Source of the DNA: Eupeodes corollae
Lineage: Eukaryota > Arthropoda > Insecta > Diptera > Syrphidae
Direction of reading: 5' to 3'
DNA: 64,000 nt
NCBI RefSeq assembly: GCF_945859685.1
Contig: NC_079150.1
Coordinates: 2,974,831-3,038,830, forward strand
The position numbers and the translations under genes are program-made. The number at the start of each line of letters is the position of its first letter. Within the stretch, counting starts at the first letter, position 1. Below are positions 10,675 to 21,380 of the stretch, one piece after another. The notes below the pieces were generated by a model. That model did not search any database. It had not been told where the DNA came from and saw only the letters and a list, made by a program, of their open reading frames with translations.

Positions 10675-11177
10675 TTGTCCAGTGGACCCACGAACAAACT
10701 TAAAACCTCCGTAAAAAACGCAGCTGTCGCCGTAGCCCTTTCTGCTTCTAGGTACCTTTCTTCAGTAAACCAACGTGTGTCCAGTGAGAAGGACGCGTTT
10801 CGCTCGCTTCTCCTTAGGTCAGTATTAGGATACGCTTGGGTACCCTGGACCCACGACTGTAAATACGTTATTTTTTTGTTTATTTGGTTGTTTTATTGTA
10901 TTGCAGGTATTGTGGTATTTTTAATCGCAAATCGAGAAAATATGGATGAAAATCAAGAAAACATTTTGAACCAAATTCGGGATCTGTGCGGAATAAAAGG
11001 CCGAACAATAATTCAGAAAATGATTTCTCTGACTGTGGAGAAGAATTTTTGTTGACAAGTGATCACGATTCAAATTCTGATGCTCAAAGATGCTCTTTGT
11101 GTCCACCAAATAAAAAAAGCAAAAACTGTACACCTGTGGGGCAAGTGCAAAACCCATTTTGTTTTTCATGCCTTTAA
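10675..11177 (+). other. unidentified ORF region
   Basis: A 126-residue frame (10675-11055) overlaps another reading PNNNSENDFSDCGEEFLLTS (10986-11177). The second piece is acidic and Ser-rich, then ends in a Cys-containing tail; this is loosely like the N-terminus of some piggyBac-type transposases, but that is only a guess. Between them is a plausible acceptor (TTTTATTGTATTGCAG, ending at 10906). The 10-base word GGACCCACGA occurs at both 10683 and 10849, bracketing a locally GC-richer block. It is a transposon relic or an orphan exon; I cannot decide. Confidence 0.25.
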
Positions 11178-11324
11178 ATGGGCTTACTTTGACCAATGTC
11201 AAAATTTTTCACGAAGAATAGTTTTAAAGAGTATGTTTTTTTCTAAGAAAAAGTTTTTTTTTAACACTTTTTTTTTTTTTTTTTTAATTACATGTTTTTA
11301 GGTTAAGATTTTTTTAATGAGCTC

Positions 11325-11755
11325 TTTGGTCAGGTGTGATTGGACCTTACTTCTTCGAAAACAACTATGGAACGACTGTCACCGTCAATTCGGAGCGTTA
11401 TGGTCACATGATAACCGGCTTTTTTCTGCCTGCTATTGAAGAATAAGACTTGGAGAATATGTGGTTTCAACAAGACGGTGCCACATGCCACACTACTCGA
11501 GCGAATATGGCTTTATTGCAAGAAACCATTCCTGGCCGCGAAATGTTTCGTCGTGGCGATATCAACTAGCCCCCAAGATCATGCGATTTGACACCGCTGG
11601 ACTTTTTTTGTGGGGCTACGCGTCAGACCATATATACATTTAAACCTTTAACTCTTGAACACCTGAAAACTAAAACTAACATTCGTCAAAGTGGTTAAAA
11701 ATTACCTCAAAAGAACCGATGCTTGCAACACATATAATAAAAAAGAAATATCATG
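11325..11755 (+). pseudogene. mariner-like transposase, C-terminal catalytic part
   Basis: One continuous frame reads GVIGPYFFENNYGTTV, ERYGHMITGFFLPAIEE, stop, DLENMWFQQDGATCHTTRA, then GDIN, stop, PPRSCDLTPLDFFLWGYAS. These are the second and third Asp blocks of a Tc1/mariner superfamily transposase, with 36 positions between the QQD and the CDL aspartates. Three in-frame stops disrupt it: after PAIEE, in place of a residue before PPRSC, and after DHIYI. The tail around 11690-11755 (KNYLKRTDACNT) fits the normal C-terminus. The N-terminal half is missing. It belongs to the same family as 7114-7537 and 17065-17452. Confidence 0.85.
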
Positions 11756-13160
11756 AACAAAAATATTTTACATGTCTACTTTTGAATGTTTGGCCTTAAA
11801 AAGTTTTGCTTATTTGGTTCTACTTATATTTTCAAAGTGTCGATGTGACTAGGCCTACGGCATTCTTGATTTACATATCTGGGTTAAGAATGTCCAAAGA
11901 CCTTAAAGCTACAGAAATTGAAACAGGGTCTATGGACCTTATGTTTTTCTTGGAACTTTTTCTACTGAAGATACCTTAGCGAGGGGTTAAAGGGGTCGCG
12001 TCCGTTTTTGGGTAGGTCCGAAAGGTATAGAGCTATATTCAACACTTTAAGAATCAAGGTTAACGAAATTTAAGGATAAACAAGGTTTAAAGAAGACGAA
12101 GCATAGCTTTAGTGTTTGTTAAATAAGTATAACCATCCAGGTCCATAAGTTGGGAATGTTTGTACCAATCTTACTTTTCCTTCCTTTTGATATCGCTAAC
12201 CATCATCAATTTTGAAATCGAAATGTTTACAAAAATAAAATTTTGTAAAAAGCAATTCAAATACCCGTCCGTCGACCCATCACCAATGCAATCCCACTGC
12301 ATCAAACTTATATTGCACTTTTCACGTGAAAAATTAATAAACCCACATTTTAAGTCTTGTAGCAAAAGTAAAGCATAACTAAGTAGACACAAGTTGAAAA
12401 GTGTATTTTATTTACTTTTCATTGCCTTGTGTTTGCTTGCCTGGTGCTGCTCTCCATCACTTTTATAAAACAAATAAACTATAAATATTTTGCTGTGAGC
12501 AAGAAGCAAGGATTTCAGGTAACTAGAAAATTGTGTTTAGTTAAAACAACAAACTGAAACTTACCTTGTGTGGTGTTACTTACATTTACATTTCGAAATT
12601 TAACATTTCCATTTAGTTTAGCGAGTACTTTTAATTGTGATTCATATAAATTTCCCAGAACAGAACAGTTGAAATTTTGGTTATTTAAAAGTTATAAAAG
12701 GATTTAAACACCCAACCCGCCTACGTACCTAACCTACCTACAAAGCTTAAAGGAATGGTTCTATCCAGCAGGGGTTGATTGGTACATATATGTATATTTG
12801 TTTTGCTCGCGAGATGAATAGTAAAACGTGAGGCAAAAGTTTTTGCTTCACATCGGAAGATACATTTATGATGAATCGCTATATTCCAAACGAACGCGAA
12901 ATTCAAAGGTAAAGACCAAAATTGTTCATACCTATACGCATACAGGTATAAGGTATACAAAAATCACAAAAGAACACCGGATGACAGCTTTTGCGGCACC
13001 TTTTGAATAAATATACAAATAAAAAGGCTCTATCGAATGGGAAAAAAATATATATTAAATGTTCATAATATTGTATTCTGAAGAATATACGAGTTTATTT
13101 AAAAAACATGTGTTCCATGGATTGGCAATAATAAAATAATAATAACAACAACCAATTACA
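11756..13160. other. no gene seen
   Basis: Open frames here are short and overlap on both strands, with no family resemblance. A possible donor (CACAAG then GTAAGT) exists on the minus strand near 12572, but its upstream frame closes at once. Nothing else noted. Confidence 0.45.
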
Positions 13161-13164
13161 TATA

Positions 13165-13740
13165 AAAGAACGCTGGGATGCGACCCTCACTAATAACTTC
13201 CATCCCGTCTGTCGATTTGTCTTGCTTAAAAGGTTTGTAGGTTTTCGTGTTTTGTTAAAAAAGTGGTTTGTCAAATTATTCTAAGAAATTTTAAAATGAC
13301 CAACAATATTTTGCATACATGATGATGATGAAATAGTTTGATTTCTTAATCTATTTTTTCTAACGAGTTTTTAGTCCAAAACAAATTTTAACAATTTGAA
13401 AGTTTTTATTTCTTTTATACAGATTGGATTTTTCTCAGAAAATTTATCAAATAATTAAATCATTTTCATTTCTTAACGAGATACCGAGAAAACATCATTT
13501 ATTAAAATTTTCCATATTATGTTTTGCGGATATTAATTTTTATGAATCATAGACTAATAGGTTTTTATAAACATTTTACTGAATGTAGAAAATAATTAAA
13601 TTTAAGCTAATTAACTTCCCATAGGAAGTTATTGTAATGGGTCTGATTTGTCAAATTAAAATTTTGACATTTCTCGACGTTTCAAGGTCCCTAGAGTCGA
13701 AATAAAAGATTTTTAGAAAGATGTCTGCCTAACACACGCA
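13165..13740. repeat. F1 interspersed repeat, both termini
   Basis: The left part (13165-13600) starts with the F1 head GGGATGCGACCCTCACTAAT and CATCCCGTCTGTCGATTTGT. The right part (13613-13735) is the F1 tail in the opposite orientation: CTTCCCATAGGAAGTTATTG, then GACATTTCTCGACGTTTCAA, then GTCCCTAGAGTCGAAATAAA. This looks like two partial copies joined head-on, or a rearranged copy. Confidence 0.65.
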
Positions 13741-13868
13741 CAAAATACAAAACAAATAATTATTAACATTTAACATGAATTATTACAGTACAAAAAAATA
13801 AAATAAAGACGTTTACGATATTGGAGCATTGGTTCTAAACAATGATTTTAATCCCACCTTATTGAAAT

Positions 13869-15406
13869 GTAGTACCCCTGTGGCATGATGAGTAGTGCGT
13901 TGGACTGACCCCAGAATGAAGGTAATTTTCTACATGGCCCTCATACGGCCAATGATCGTTTATGGTTGTCCTGTGTGGTTCAACGTTGCCCCTTCCCAGA
14001 TGGAGAAGTTTCGGGTGTTCGAGCGGCAGTGTTTACGACGCTGTACCGGCTTATATCGAACAGCCGAATCTTCTTATGTGCATTACTATTCAAACGAGGT
14101 CCTATACAACGGGGCTCGAATCAACAGAATTGACAATTTCGTGATAAAACTCGTTCGAGGTCACATTGCAAGAGCTATGTCTTCGACCAACAATTTAATT
14201 TTCGGGGCGTTCTATCCGAACGACGAGTATTTTGAAAGTGCACGCTTGAGCGGGTTCATTCCACCAGAGGCATTCCTCTTTTTAGACAAATGCGGTCTGA
14301 TACAGGATAGATTGGCAGTCCCGTTAATCTACCACGTCAGACGAAGAACCGTGGATAGGCGACTCCTGTACAATCGGGACGTCATGGCACAAGGCGGAGC
14401 AGAGCTCCTTCGGTTCAGTAGGGCTGTGTCCGAACGGGACCGAACTGATAGGGTGAAGCAGGAGAACCAGTTTTGGTGGCTTCAATCGGCACTTGATAAT
14501 GGGTAGGTCGGGATGGAGTTTAATCCTTGGCCGGCTTACATACTTATTTTATAGTTTTAGGGTTTAGTTTTAAGTAGAATAGGCATGGTGGCACAAAAAA
14601 AAAATACAAAAAAAAATTAAAAAATAAAAATAAAAAAAAAAAACAAAAAAAATTAAAAACAAAAAAATCAAAGCAAAAAAAAACATGGAATAAAAAAAAA
14701 CATACAAAAAAGACAGTAAAATATAAAAACAAAACACGTTAGATTTGCTGCTGTGGTTGTTCTAGTTTTAAGTAGTTTATAGGTAGAATAGGTAGTTTAA
14801 GTTAGTTTTAAGTTTTATTTAAGGACCTTATTTTAAGTAGTTTGTAAGTAAAAATAAAAAAAGGTTATTGATATTAGTTTTTTTCAAAATTTTCTAATGA
14901 AAACAAAACAAATAAAATTTAAATTGAAGTAAAATAGATCTTAAGGCCGAAAGGCATTAGTAATTAGTGTTATAGTTTAGCTTAGAGTGTCCGTATGGGA
15001 CCATTAAGTTAGTTTTAAGTTATGGATAATTAGGCTAGTTTTATGAATTTTTGTCTAGCTTTAAGATAGGTTTAAGATTGAATAAATAAAAATGAATTTA
15101 AAAAAAAAAAAAAAAAAAATGCGTTGGACTGTCATGCCAGGGATCTTGGGTTCAATCCCTGCCTGTGCCACCTTAATTTTAAAAAAAAATAATTTGCGCG
15201 GGTACCGCCTCTTGCGAGGAATAGACAAATCCTTCAAGAGTAATTCTAGTCATGAAAAAATGCTTTCTCAAATTAGCCATTCGGATTCCGCCTACAATTG
15301 TAGGTCCCTTCCATTCCTGACAACAGTACTAGCATGCAGGAATAGTTGAGAGTTGTAAGTTACTCGGCCCTGGTTCCGAAAGGACTGTTGAGCCACCCAA
15401 TTTATT
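13869..15406 (+). mobile_element. tRNA-derived SINE copy 4, split by a LINE
   Basis: The head is at 13869-13907 (GTAGTACCCCTGTGGCATGA, then GTGCGTTGGACTG). The rest is at 15120-15406: TGCGTTGGACTGTCATGCCA, B box GGGTTCAATCCC, then the body and the 3' end CCACCCAATTTATTTATT. A 1.2-kb LINE (13908-15119) sits in the tRNA-like head. Joined across it, the SINE is nearly full length. Confidence 0.9.
13908..15119 (+). pseudogene. 5'-truncated LINE (LOA-like) inserted in a SINE
   Basis: An open frame to 14506 encodes the C-terminal part of a reverse transcriptase polyprotein: MKVIFYMALIRPMIVYGCPV, WFNVAPSQMEKFRVFERQCL, then RRCTGLYRT and later NRIDNFVIKLVRGH. This resembles the region after the RT core in LOA-clade LINEs; that clade call is from memory. 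There is no RT active site because the copy is 5' truncated. The ORF is unbroken for about 200 residues, so the insertion is fairly young. A 600-base 3' UTR with A-rich tracts follows, ending in a 20-base A tail (15100-15119). A perfect 12-bp duplication TGCGTTGGACTG flanks the insertion (13896-13907 and 15120-15131). The first codons of the ORF come from SINE sequence, so any start there is accidental. Confidence 0.9.
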
Positions 15407-15409
15407 TAT

Positions 15410-17064
15410 TATCATATTGAAATTTAAATCAATCGATGAACAGTTTAAGTTATATAAAATGCTCGTTCGACTTAAAGCTTCATTCTTTCCATGGTAAGTT
15501 CTATGGAAGTCAAAAGTACGCATGTGATGAGTTTCGCCTCGACAATTCAAATGTACACAAAATAGCAAATAAGGTGCAACAATTTTACCATTAATGAGTT
15601 TATGAAGAAATATTAAGTCATTATTAACACGTCATAAGGATCATCCCAAGGAAGACCTTTTAGGGCCAAGCGATTAAAATTATTTTGAATTGATTCAATA
15701 CGTTTTCTATGAATTTCGTAATAGGAAGTTCATACCCGCGAAGCATATTCAAGATGAGGACGAATATACAGATACGAGGCAATTATACAAAGAAAGCGTA
15801 ACATAGGGAAGTATAGAACTTGCCTTATTGACAATCAAATTATGTGATGTGTAAATTCTAAATTGGAACAGAAATGAACACCTAAATCTTTAAAATGTGG
15901 AGATGAAAGAGAGTTTTTGCTGTGATATACAATAATGAAATACACTAACGACTCGTTTTTTAGTAAAATTTATCGTGTGGCATTTTAAAGGGTTGAGGGT
16001 AAGGCTATTATTGCCACACCAAAATTTGAAACTATCAATGTCGGCTTGTAAAAGGATTTGATCTTGGGTGGACTTTATAATCTTTAAAATTTTCATGTCA
16101 TCAGCAAAAATAAGAACTTCCCTTGAGTGTAAACATAATGATACTTCGTTAATAGACAGGATGAATAGAAAAGGGGTAAGATGGCTTCCCAGATTGAGCA
16201 GATTGGTTCAGAATGACAATTTCTAAATTTTACCTCATAGGATCTGTTTTCAAGGTATGATTTGATCTAAGATCTTTTGATCTGGTGGAAAACCAAGAGC
16301 CTTTAGTTTAAATCAAATAATTTCGTGGCTAAGTTGGTCAAAAGCTTTAGAAAATCGCAAATGAGATTTTTTTTCTATACAAATGCTACACTTTCACAAA
16401 CAACTTGTGCAAACAATTAAGGAATGCAAGGAAGCTTTGCAATGGGTCTGTAGTTGGTTATATCCGCCTTGTTAGCCTTCTTGAAAATTGGTTTTAGAAA
16501 TGACGTCTTTCATATATTGGGAAATTTGCCTGTTTTTAGAGAAAGCTTGAATGTGAACGTTAGGGGTTAACTAAAGCATTTCTACACACTTTTAATACTA
16601 TCGTTGAATGCTTCTGGACAGGCTGAGCAGTCACCATTCAACACAGATAAAAGATCAAGGACCGTACTCTGGTAGCACAGGGATGTCACTACAGCTAATT
16701 TGCCAAAAGGTGTGAAGATTATGAAAATATACTTCATCAACTTCTTCTGGGCTGTTAACAAATAATACACAAAATTTGTTGTGAAATCGTTACAGATATC
16801 AACAGTTTTATCCAATGGAAGGTTCTTGTAAGTGAAGTTAACTGGAAAGCCATCTGTTTTTTCTTTAAGTTTACAAGTTTCTATAATTGTTTATTATCCT
16901 CTTTCAAAGAGGTGCCCATATCAGAAACACATATAGCATATACAAAATTAGAAAGGGACTTAAATTCGTTAAAAAGTTCAACATAAAAAGAGAAGTTGAT
17001 TGGAGACAGAGTATTTTAGATAAGTTTTCCATGCCTTATTTCTTTTGTTATCTTAGTAATATAG
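15410..17064 (-). pseudogene. Jockey/CR1-group LINE, antisense
   Basis: Reading down the minus strand, linker-region frames come first: RNKAWKTYLKY-like, NFVYAICVSDMGTSLKEDNK, KTDGFPVNFTYKNLPLDKT. Next come TSFLKPIFKKANKADITNYR and PIAKLPCIP, then a degenerate motif A. The catalytic box survives in LIFADDMKILKII (about 16100), followed by NSLTLNPLKCHTINFTKKR. The C-terminal frames reach about 15410 (THHMRTFDFHRTYHGKNEA). Several stops and frameshifts are present. It abuts SINE copy 4 on one side and a mariner remnant on the other. Not functional. Confidence 0.8.
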
Positions 17065-17452
17065 TTTTATGGTATTCTTCAATAGCAGGCAAAAAAAAGT
17101 CAGTTATCATGTGACCATAACGCTCTGTATTGACGGTGACAGTCGTTTTCGAAGAAGTAAGGTCCAATCAGCACAGCATCGATATTATCAGTGCTACGAG
17201 CGAAATGATGATGCACAGGCCCTACAATATTCGTAACCAATCTACTACTGGCAAAAGCCAATTGCTTGCGTAGTTGGGCGATTATGTAAACTACAATCTC
17301 CTCTTTAAGTACGATATGTGGCTATGGCAGAATCACCATTTTTGTAGTAGATCAACTTTCGTAAATGTCAAATGACTTTTAACTGACAGATGTCGAGTTC
17401 CAGCAATATACTTTTAAAACCACAAAATGGATTACCCGTTACATTATGTAAA
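17065..17452 (-). pseudogene. mariner-like internal-deletion derivative
   Basis: On the minus strand it begins with the terminus AACGGGTAATCCATTTTGTG. It continues through AACTACGCAAGCAATTGGC and a frame reading GPVHHHFARSTDNIDAV, which joins directly to LIGPYFFENDCHRQYRALW. The middle of the transposase, present in part at 7114-7537 and 11325-11755, is therefore missing. It continues to GHMITDFFLPAIEEY-equivalent DNA and breaks off at 17065 into LINE sequence. Confidence 0.8.
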
Positions 17453-17499
17453 GGATGAATCCAATACCTTACATTTTTGAAAGGGTATTTATGTGGAAG

Positions 17500-17765
17500 A
17501 TACATTTGTACCAAGTTTTAGTTATGTTTTTTTTTAATGTTTTAAAAAAAAATGTTCTCAAAATTTGACCAGATGTCAAAAACGTTATTCTTCGTTGCAT
17601 ACAAATATTTTGGTGATAAAATCATTTTCTTCGTTTTTAAAAAAACCTTTAATTGATTTTTTTTCAAATTATAATCGCACATAATTGCTATGGTAAGAAA
17701 ACCACCCACTCAATTTTTTGAGAGTCCTGCATCTTTTGGAATTATTATCTGTATAGCAACATTTA
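17500..17765 (-). repeat. F1 interspersed repeat fragment (reverse)
   Basis: Reverse-orientation F1 blocks: AAAACGTTATTCTTCGTTGC, CTATGGTAAGAAAACCACCC and CTCAATTTTTTGAGAG followed by TGCATCTTTTGG. Compare 1260-1330 and 20560-20650 on the other strand. Confidence 0.6.
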
Positions 17766-18246
17766 TTTGACACAGTCCACATTTATTTGAAGTCCATATG
17801 TTTAATGGTTTTTGAGATATGGACGAAGAAAAAAGATACTAGGGTAAAACGGCGAAAAATGTCAAACTTTTCAATTCGACAAATCGGACTGATTCCAATA
17901 ACTTCCATGTTTATATTCATTCCTACTCTGGTCTTATTTTCGCAAATTAGAGATAACAAGAATTCCAAATTATAAATATAAAATTAATATTCAAAGCCTT
18001 TAGCCGAATAAAATCAACCTGTTTGAATACATGTACATATGTATAGCCTTCACAAATACTTCGCATTTTATATACAATAAGTTCTCTAAGTTAGTGGAAA
18101 CTTAATCTATTTATTGAATATAAGGCAGATGCATACACCTGCTCGCATATTTCATATCAAGCCTTACTTAATAAAGTTACCTTGAGAAAGAAATCATCAT
18201 CCATTTAATTACATTTGTAGGAGTAGGTTTATAGAAAGATATGTAT

Positions 18247-18273
18247 CCGTACCGTACCGTACCGTACCGTACC
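18247..18273. repeat. (CCGTA)n microsatellite
   Basis: Five tandem CCGTA units and a partial sixth. Confidence 0.9.
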
Positions 18274-18455
18274 TATATATGTATGTAATATTTCAATCAG
18301 TGCTCTAATTTGAACTGATAAAAACTTTTTTATCTAATTTCAGTCCTCCCACACGCATCGGCGTCCATCGAAAGTGTTTGAAAAACTTTCCAAGAACAAG
18401 AAAGTATAGAAACCATGTGTGCTGTTTGGAGATGTATACACATAGTTTTCATCAG

Positions 18456-18647
18456 TCATTTCTCTTCGTTAAATGATGTTCTAAAAATACCTACTTGAGA
18501 CCTTGAGAGTGTTTTCGACTTGGTATGGCGATGGCGTTTAATACCGTAGCAATGTCTTCTATGTCGCGAAGGCCGGCATGGCATCACATTCAACAATCTC
18601 GATTTAGTGAAACTTATTATAAGAAGAAATACACTATGCCTTAGCAT
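18456..18647 (-). CDS. weak candidate: signal-peptide-bearing first exon
   Basis: A minus-strand frame starts MLRHSVFLLIISFTKS, a short plausible signal peptide, and continues with an unusually basic His/Arg-rich stretch (SRHRRHCYGIKRHRHTKSK). After SRSQ there is a possible donor (CAA then GTAGGT, about 18492) in phase 0. That phase would match the exon at 3452-3750, but the latter carries its own hydrophobic leader and lies 15 kb away, so a join is speculative. The local GC is higher than its surroundings. No homologue comes to mind. Confidence 0.25.
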   Translation of the reverse strand: MLRHSVFLLIISFTKSRLLNVMPCRPSRHRRHCYGIKRHRHTKSKTLSRSQVGIFRTSFNEEK

Positions 18648-20399
18648 CCTTTCATGAAGGATGTTTTTTATTTCCTGTGTCCCAACGTCTCCTCCCCTCC
18701 CCCAACTTCTCTCCCTTCTGATTCTGATTCATAGGATGATAAGGAAAAATGTATAATTTTAAAAGGAAACCAAAATACCTACTCCTACTTACATTTTGTT
18801 CTTTACGAACAGCTGTTATCAGTGTGGGGTTCTCTTTTAGATAACCTGTGTTGTTATGGGCTTGACTATGATTTTTTTTAGATTATTTATATCCATCTTT
18901 TGTACTGTCCATTTCTGGAAATTTGAATCCAAGACTTGGTAGTATTATGAGAAAATAATTTTGTTTTTTTCATAAGTTTATAAAGAAGGTTAATGTTATA
19001 CAAAATTTAAAGGGAAGGTAATAACGTGGAATCATCCCTTGAACTTCGGTTCAAGTTTACTATATGTGAAATCACTGTTATCAAAGCAGATATTAGGGAC
19101 GATATAATAAGATAAGATAAGATATGGAATGGGCCAAAGTAAATCAGGCATTTGTGAAGGAAGGAGGTGGGGGGGTTGGTTAGTTAAGGATGCTTTGAAG
19201 TTGGTCAAGGACATTGAGGAAACGAATATAAACATGCATGGGCGTATATTATCTAATATAAGAAATGTCTAAGAATGTCGTATAAGTATTTTAAGTAATA
19301 CCTTCCTTCTCAAGCCAAAAAGTTCTCCGCTGAACTAGACACACAATAATTAGCAATAGTTTTTTCTATTCTCTTTCTTTTTTCAATCCTATCCTACATA
19401 AGATATCTTCAAACTTTAGAATGGAATTTAACATTTAAACATTTTTTTTCATAGGTTTGTGAAGTTAAAAAGTGGGTTTTCGAAACAAATTTGTTTCCAT
19501 CGAAACAGTTAGAACGTAGGATATACAAGTAGGATATAGTATCTCTTGTATCATTTTGCCAAGTCTGTAAATTGGATTAAAGCTCTCAAGTTGGAAATAT
19601 CTAAAGAACAATAAGCTGAACAGTTGCACGCCTTTTAATTCCTTCAGAATAATATTATTTTCTGCGTATTGATATCTACAATTTAAGTTTACAATGTGAT
19701 GATTTCATTCATCCTCATCTCTTGATGAACACTTTCACATGACGCTTAGCGCCTGTACCTACACCATACATATATATTATATGTACATACGTAGGTAGAT
19801 ACTTGCATTTTCAAAAATTTGATCCATGATTTGTGCATTCCGCATGGCATTTCATCTTCTCCCTAAAAATACGAAAATAAAATAAGCTGACACCCACAAT
19901 GAACATATCAATGGTATATGATGGTGTGGTGCTTAAGGCCATTACTGACCACTTAAATCGTTTTTGAATATTTTATCCACTTTTCCAAAAAACCTCCATA
20001 AGTTCATGAAGATAATTAATTGCTCAGGCGTTATTAAACATAATAATTAAGCCACGATAATGGTAATGGGTTTTCATTTTTCCCGGAAAATAAATGTTAA
20101 AACACTTAAATAATTTTCATTCGCATGATTTTTATGCTTTTTCTTTTGTTCCCTGTGGATAGCAAAGCCATATATGCACATAGCTATAGATAATTCTTAA
20201 AACACCGATATTTTAAAAAACTACAATGATGGAATTCGAATTCCTTAGAAATATGGATCATGATTTTGTAGTCGACCAATTCTAATTTCCAATTGACTAA
20301 AACCAACGTGGTAAAAATAGAGGTGTTAAGAGGTTAGTTTGCTTTGTGTAGAGGAAGTTCTAGAAAGTTGAAATAAATATAAGTGGAAGCAACATTCAT
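18648..20399. other. no gene seen
   Basis: AT-rich intergenic or intronic DNA. It holds a short (GATAA)n-like run near 19110 and no convincing coding frame. Confidence 0.45.
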
Positions 20400-21380
20400 G
20401 CTAATATTTAACTTGTAATCGGTCCGATCAAATTGAAAATTGGGACATTTCATGAAGTTTCAAGGTCACAAGACACTAAATAAAAGATTTTCAGAGAGAT
20501 GTCTGTGTGAACGTATGTACTAAGCTTTTTTCGTTGTCCATATCTCAAGAACCGGAAGAGATATCGACTTCAAATAAATTGTGTGGTACTTGTAATAACG
20601 CAGAAAGATGCGGAAAGGATACTCAAATAAATGGGTGTTTTTACCATAATAATTTGAACAAAAAAACTGAACATTTTATCTAACCCAAAAAATCTCACGA
20701 ATCAATAACGCTAGCGATGCCAAACTGTATCACATGTGGAGTGATACCAAACTAGCATAATCTTGAAAACCATTCAATTAAAGGTTTGTTCATACATACG
20801 AACGAAAATGATTTTCTCCAAAATATGCAACGAAAAACAACGATTTTGACATCTTGAAAAATTTTGAAGTCGAATTGATAGTTTTGTTATAAAAAATTTT
20901 AAAAAAAGACACAAACAAAACATTATTAAAACTTGGTGAAAATTGATTTTCAACTAAGAATTTTTCAAAAATTTATTTCAACTTATAAAAAATATTATCT
21001 TCTACTTTTACTAAATTAAAATATACAAAACCTTATACGCAAAATTGGTAAAAAGTGGTGTTCGATTCCGATATCTCGTGAAAAATTGAAAGTATCGACT
21101 TCAAAATGATTTCATTCTGTGCAAAATTTTTTACAAAAATACAATCTGCATTTATTTACATAAGAAATAAAAACTTTCAAGAAATCCTACAAAAATAGGG
21201 TTTCGACTAAAAATGTTGTTAATGCAAAATATTGTTAAAAAAGTTTGGTTAAATTTTATAGAAAAATTCAACTGAGAACTAAATTAAATGTACAACAAAG
21301 AAAAAAAATGTTGAGAAATGGTTTTCGACTCAAGTATTAGCAAAATAAAAAAAATATAATATATAATAGGAATATTTCGT
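20400..21380 (+). repeat. F1 interspersed repeat, long copy
   Basis: It begins with the F1 tail block (ATTGGGACATTTCATGAAGT, then TTTCAAGGTCACAAGACACT). It continues through AAGAACCGGAAGAGATATCG, ACTTCAAATAAATTGTGTGG and GCAGAAAGATGCGGAAAGG, then into the subrepeat region with GTCGAATTGATAGTTTTG and repeated TTTCGACTAAAAAT-type motifs. No coding content. Confidence 0.65.

Noticed and set aside
12721..13010. Overlapping frames on both strands with Tyr/Thr-rich sequence
   Set aside because: Both arise from TATAC/GTATA-rich DNA and have no family features.
13895..13907. GTG/ATG-like start of the 203-residue LINE frame
   Set aside because: These codons belong to the SINE target duplication, so the frame opening is accidental. 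The LINE copy is 5' truncated.
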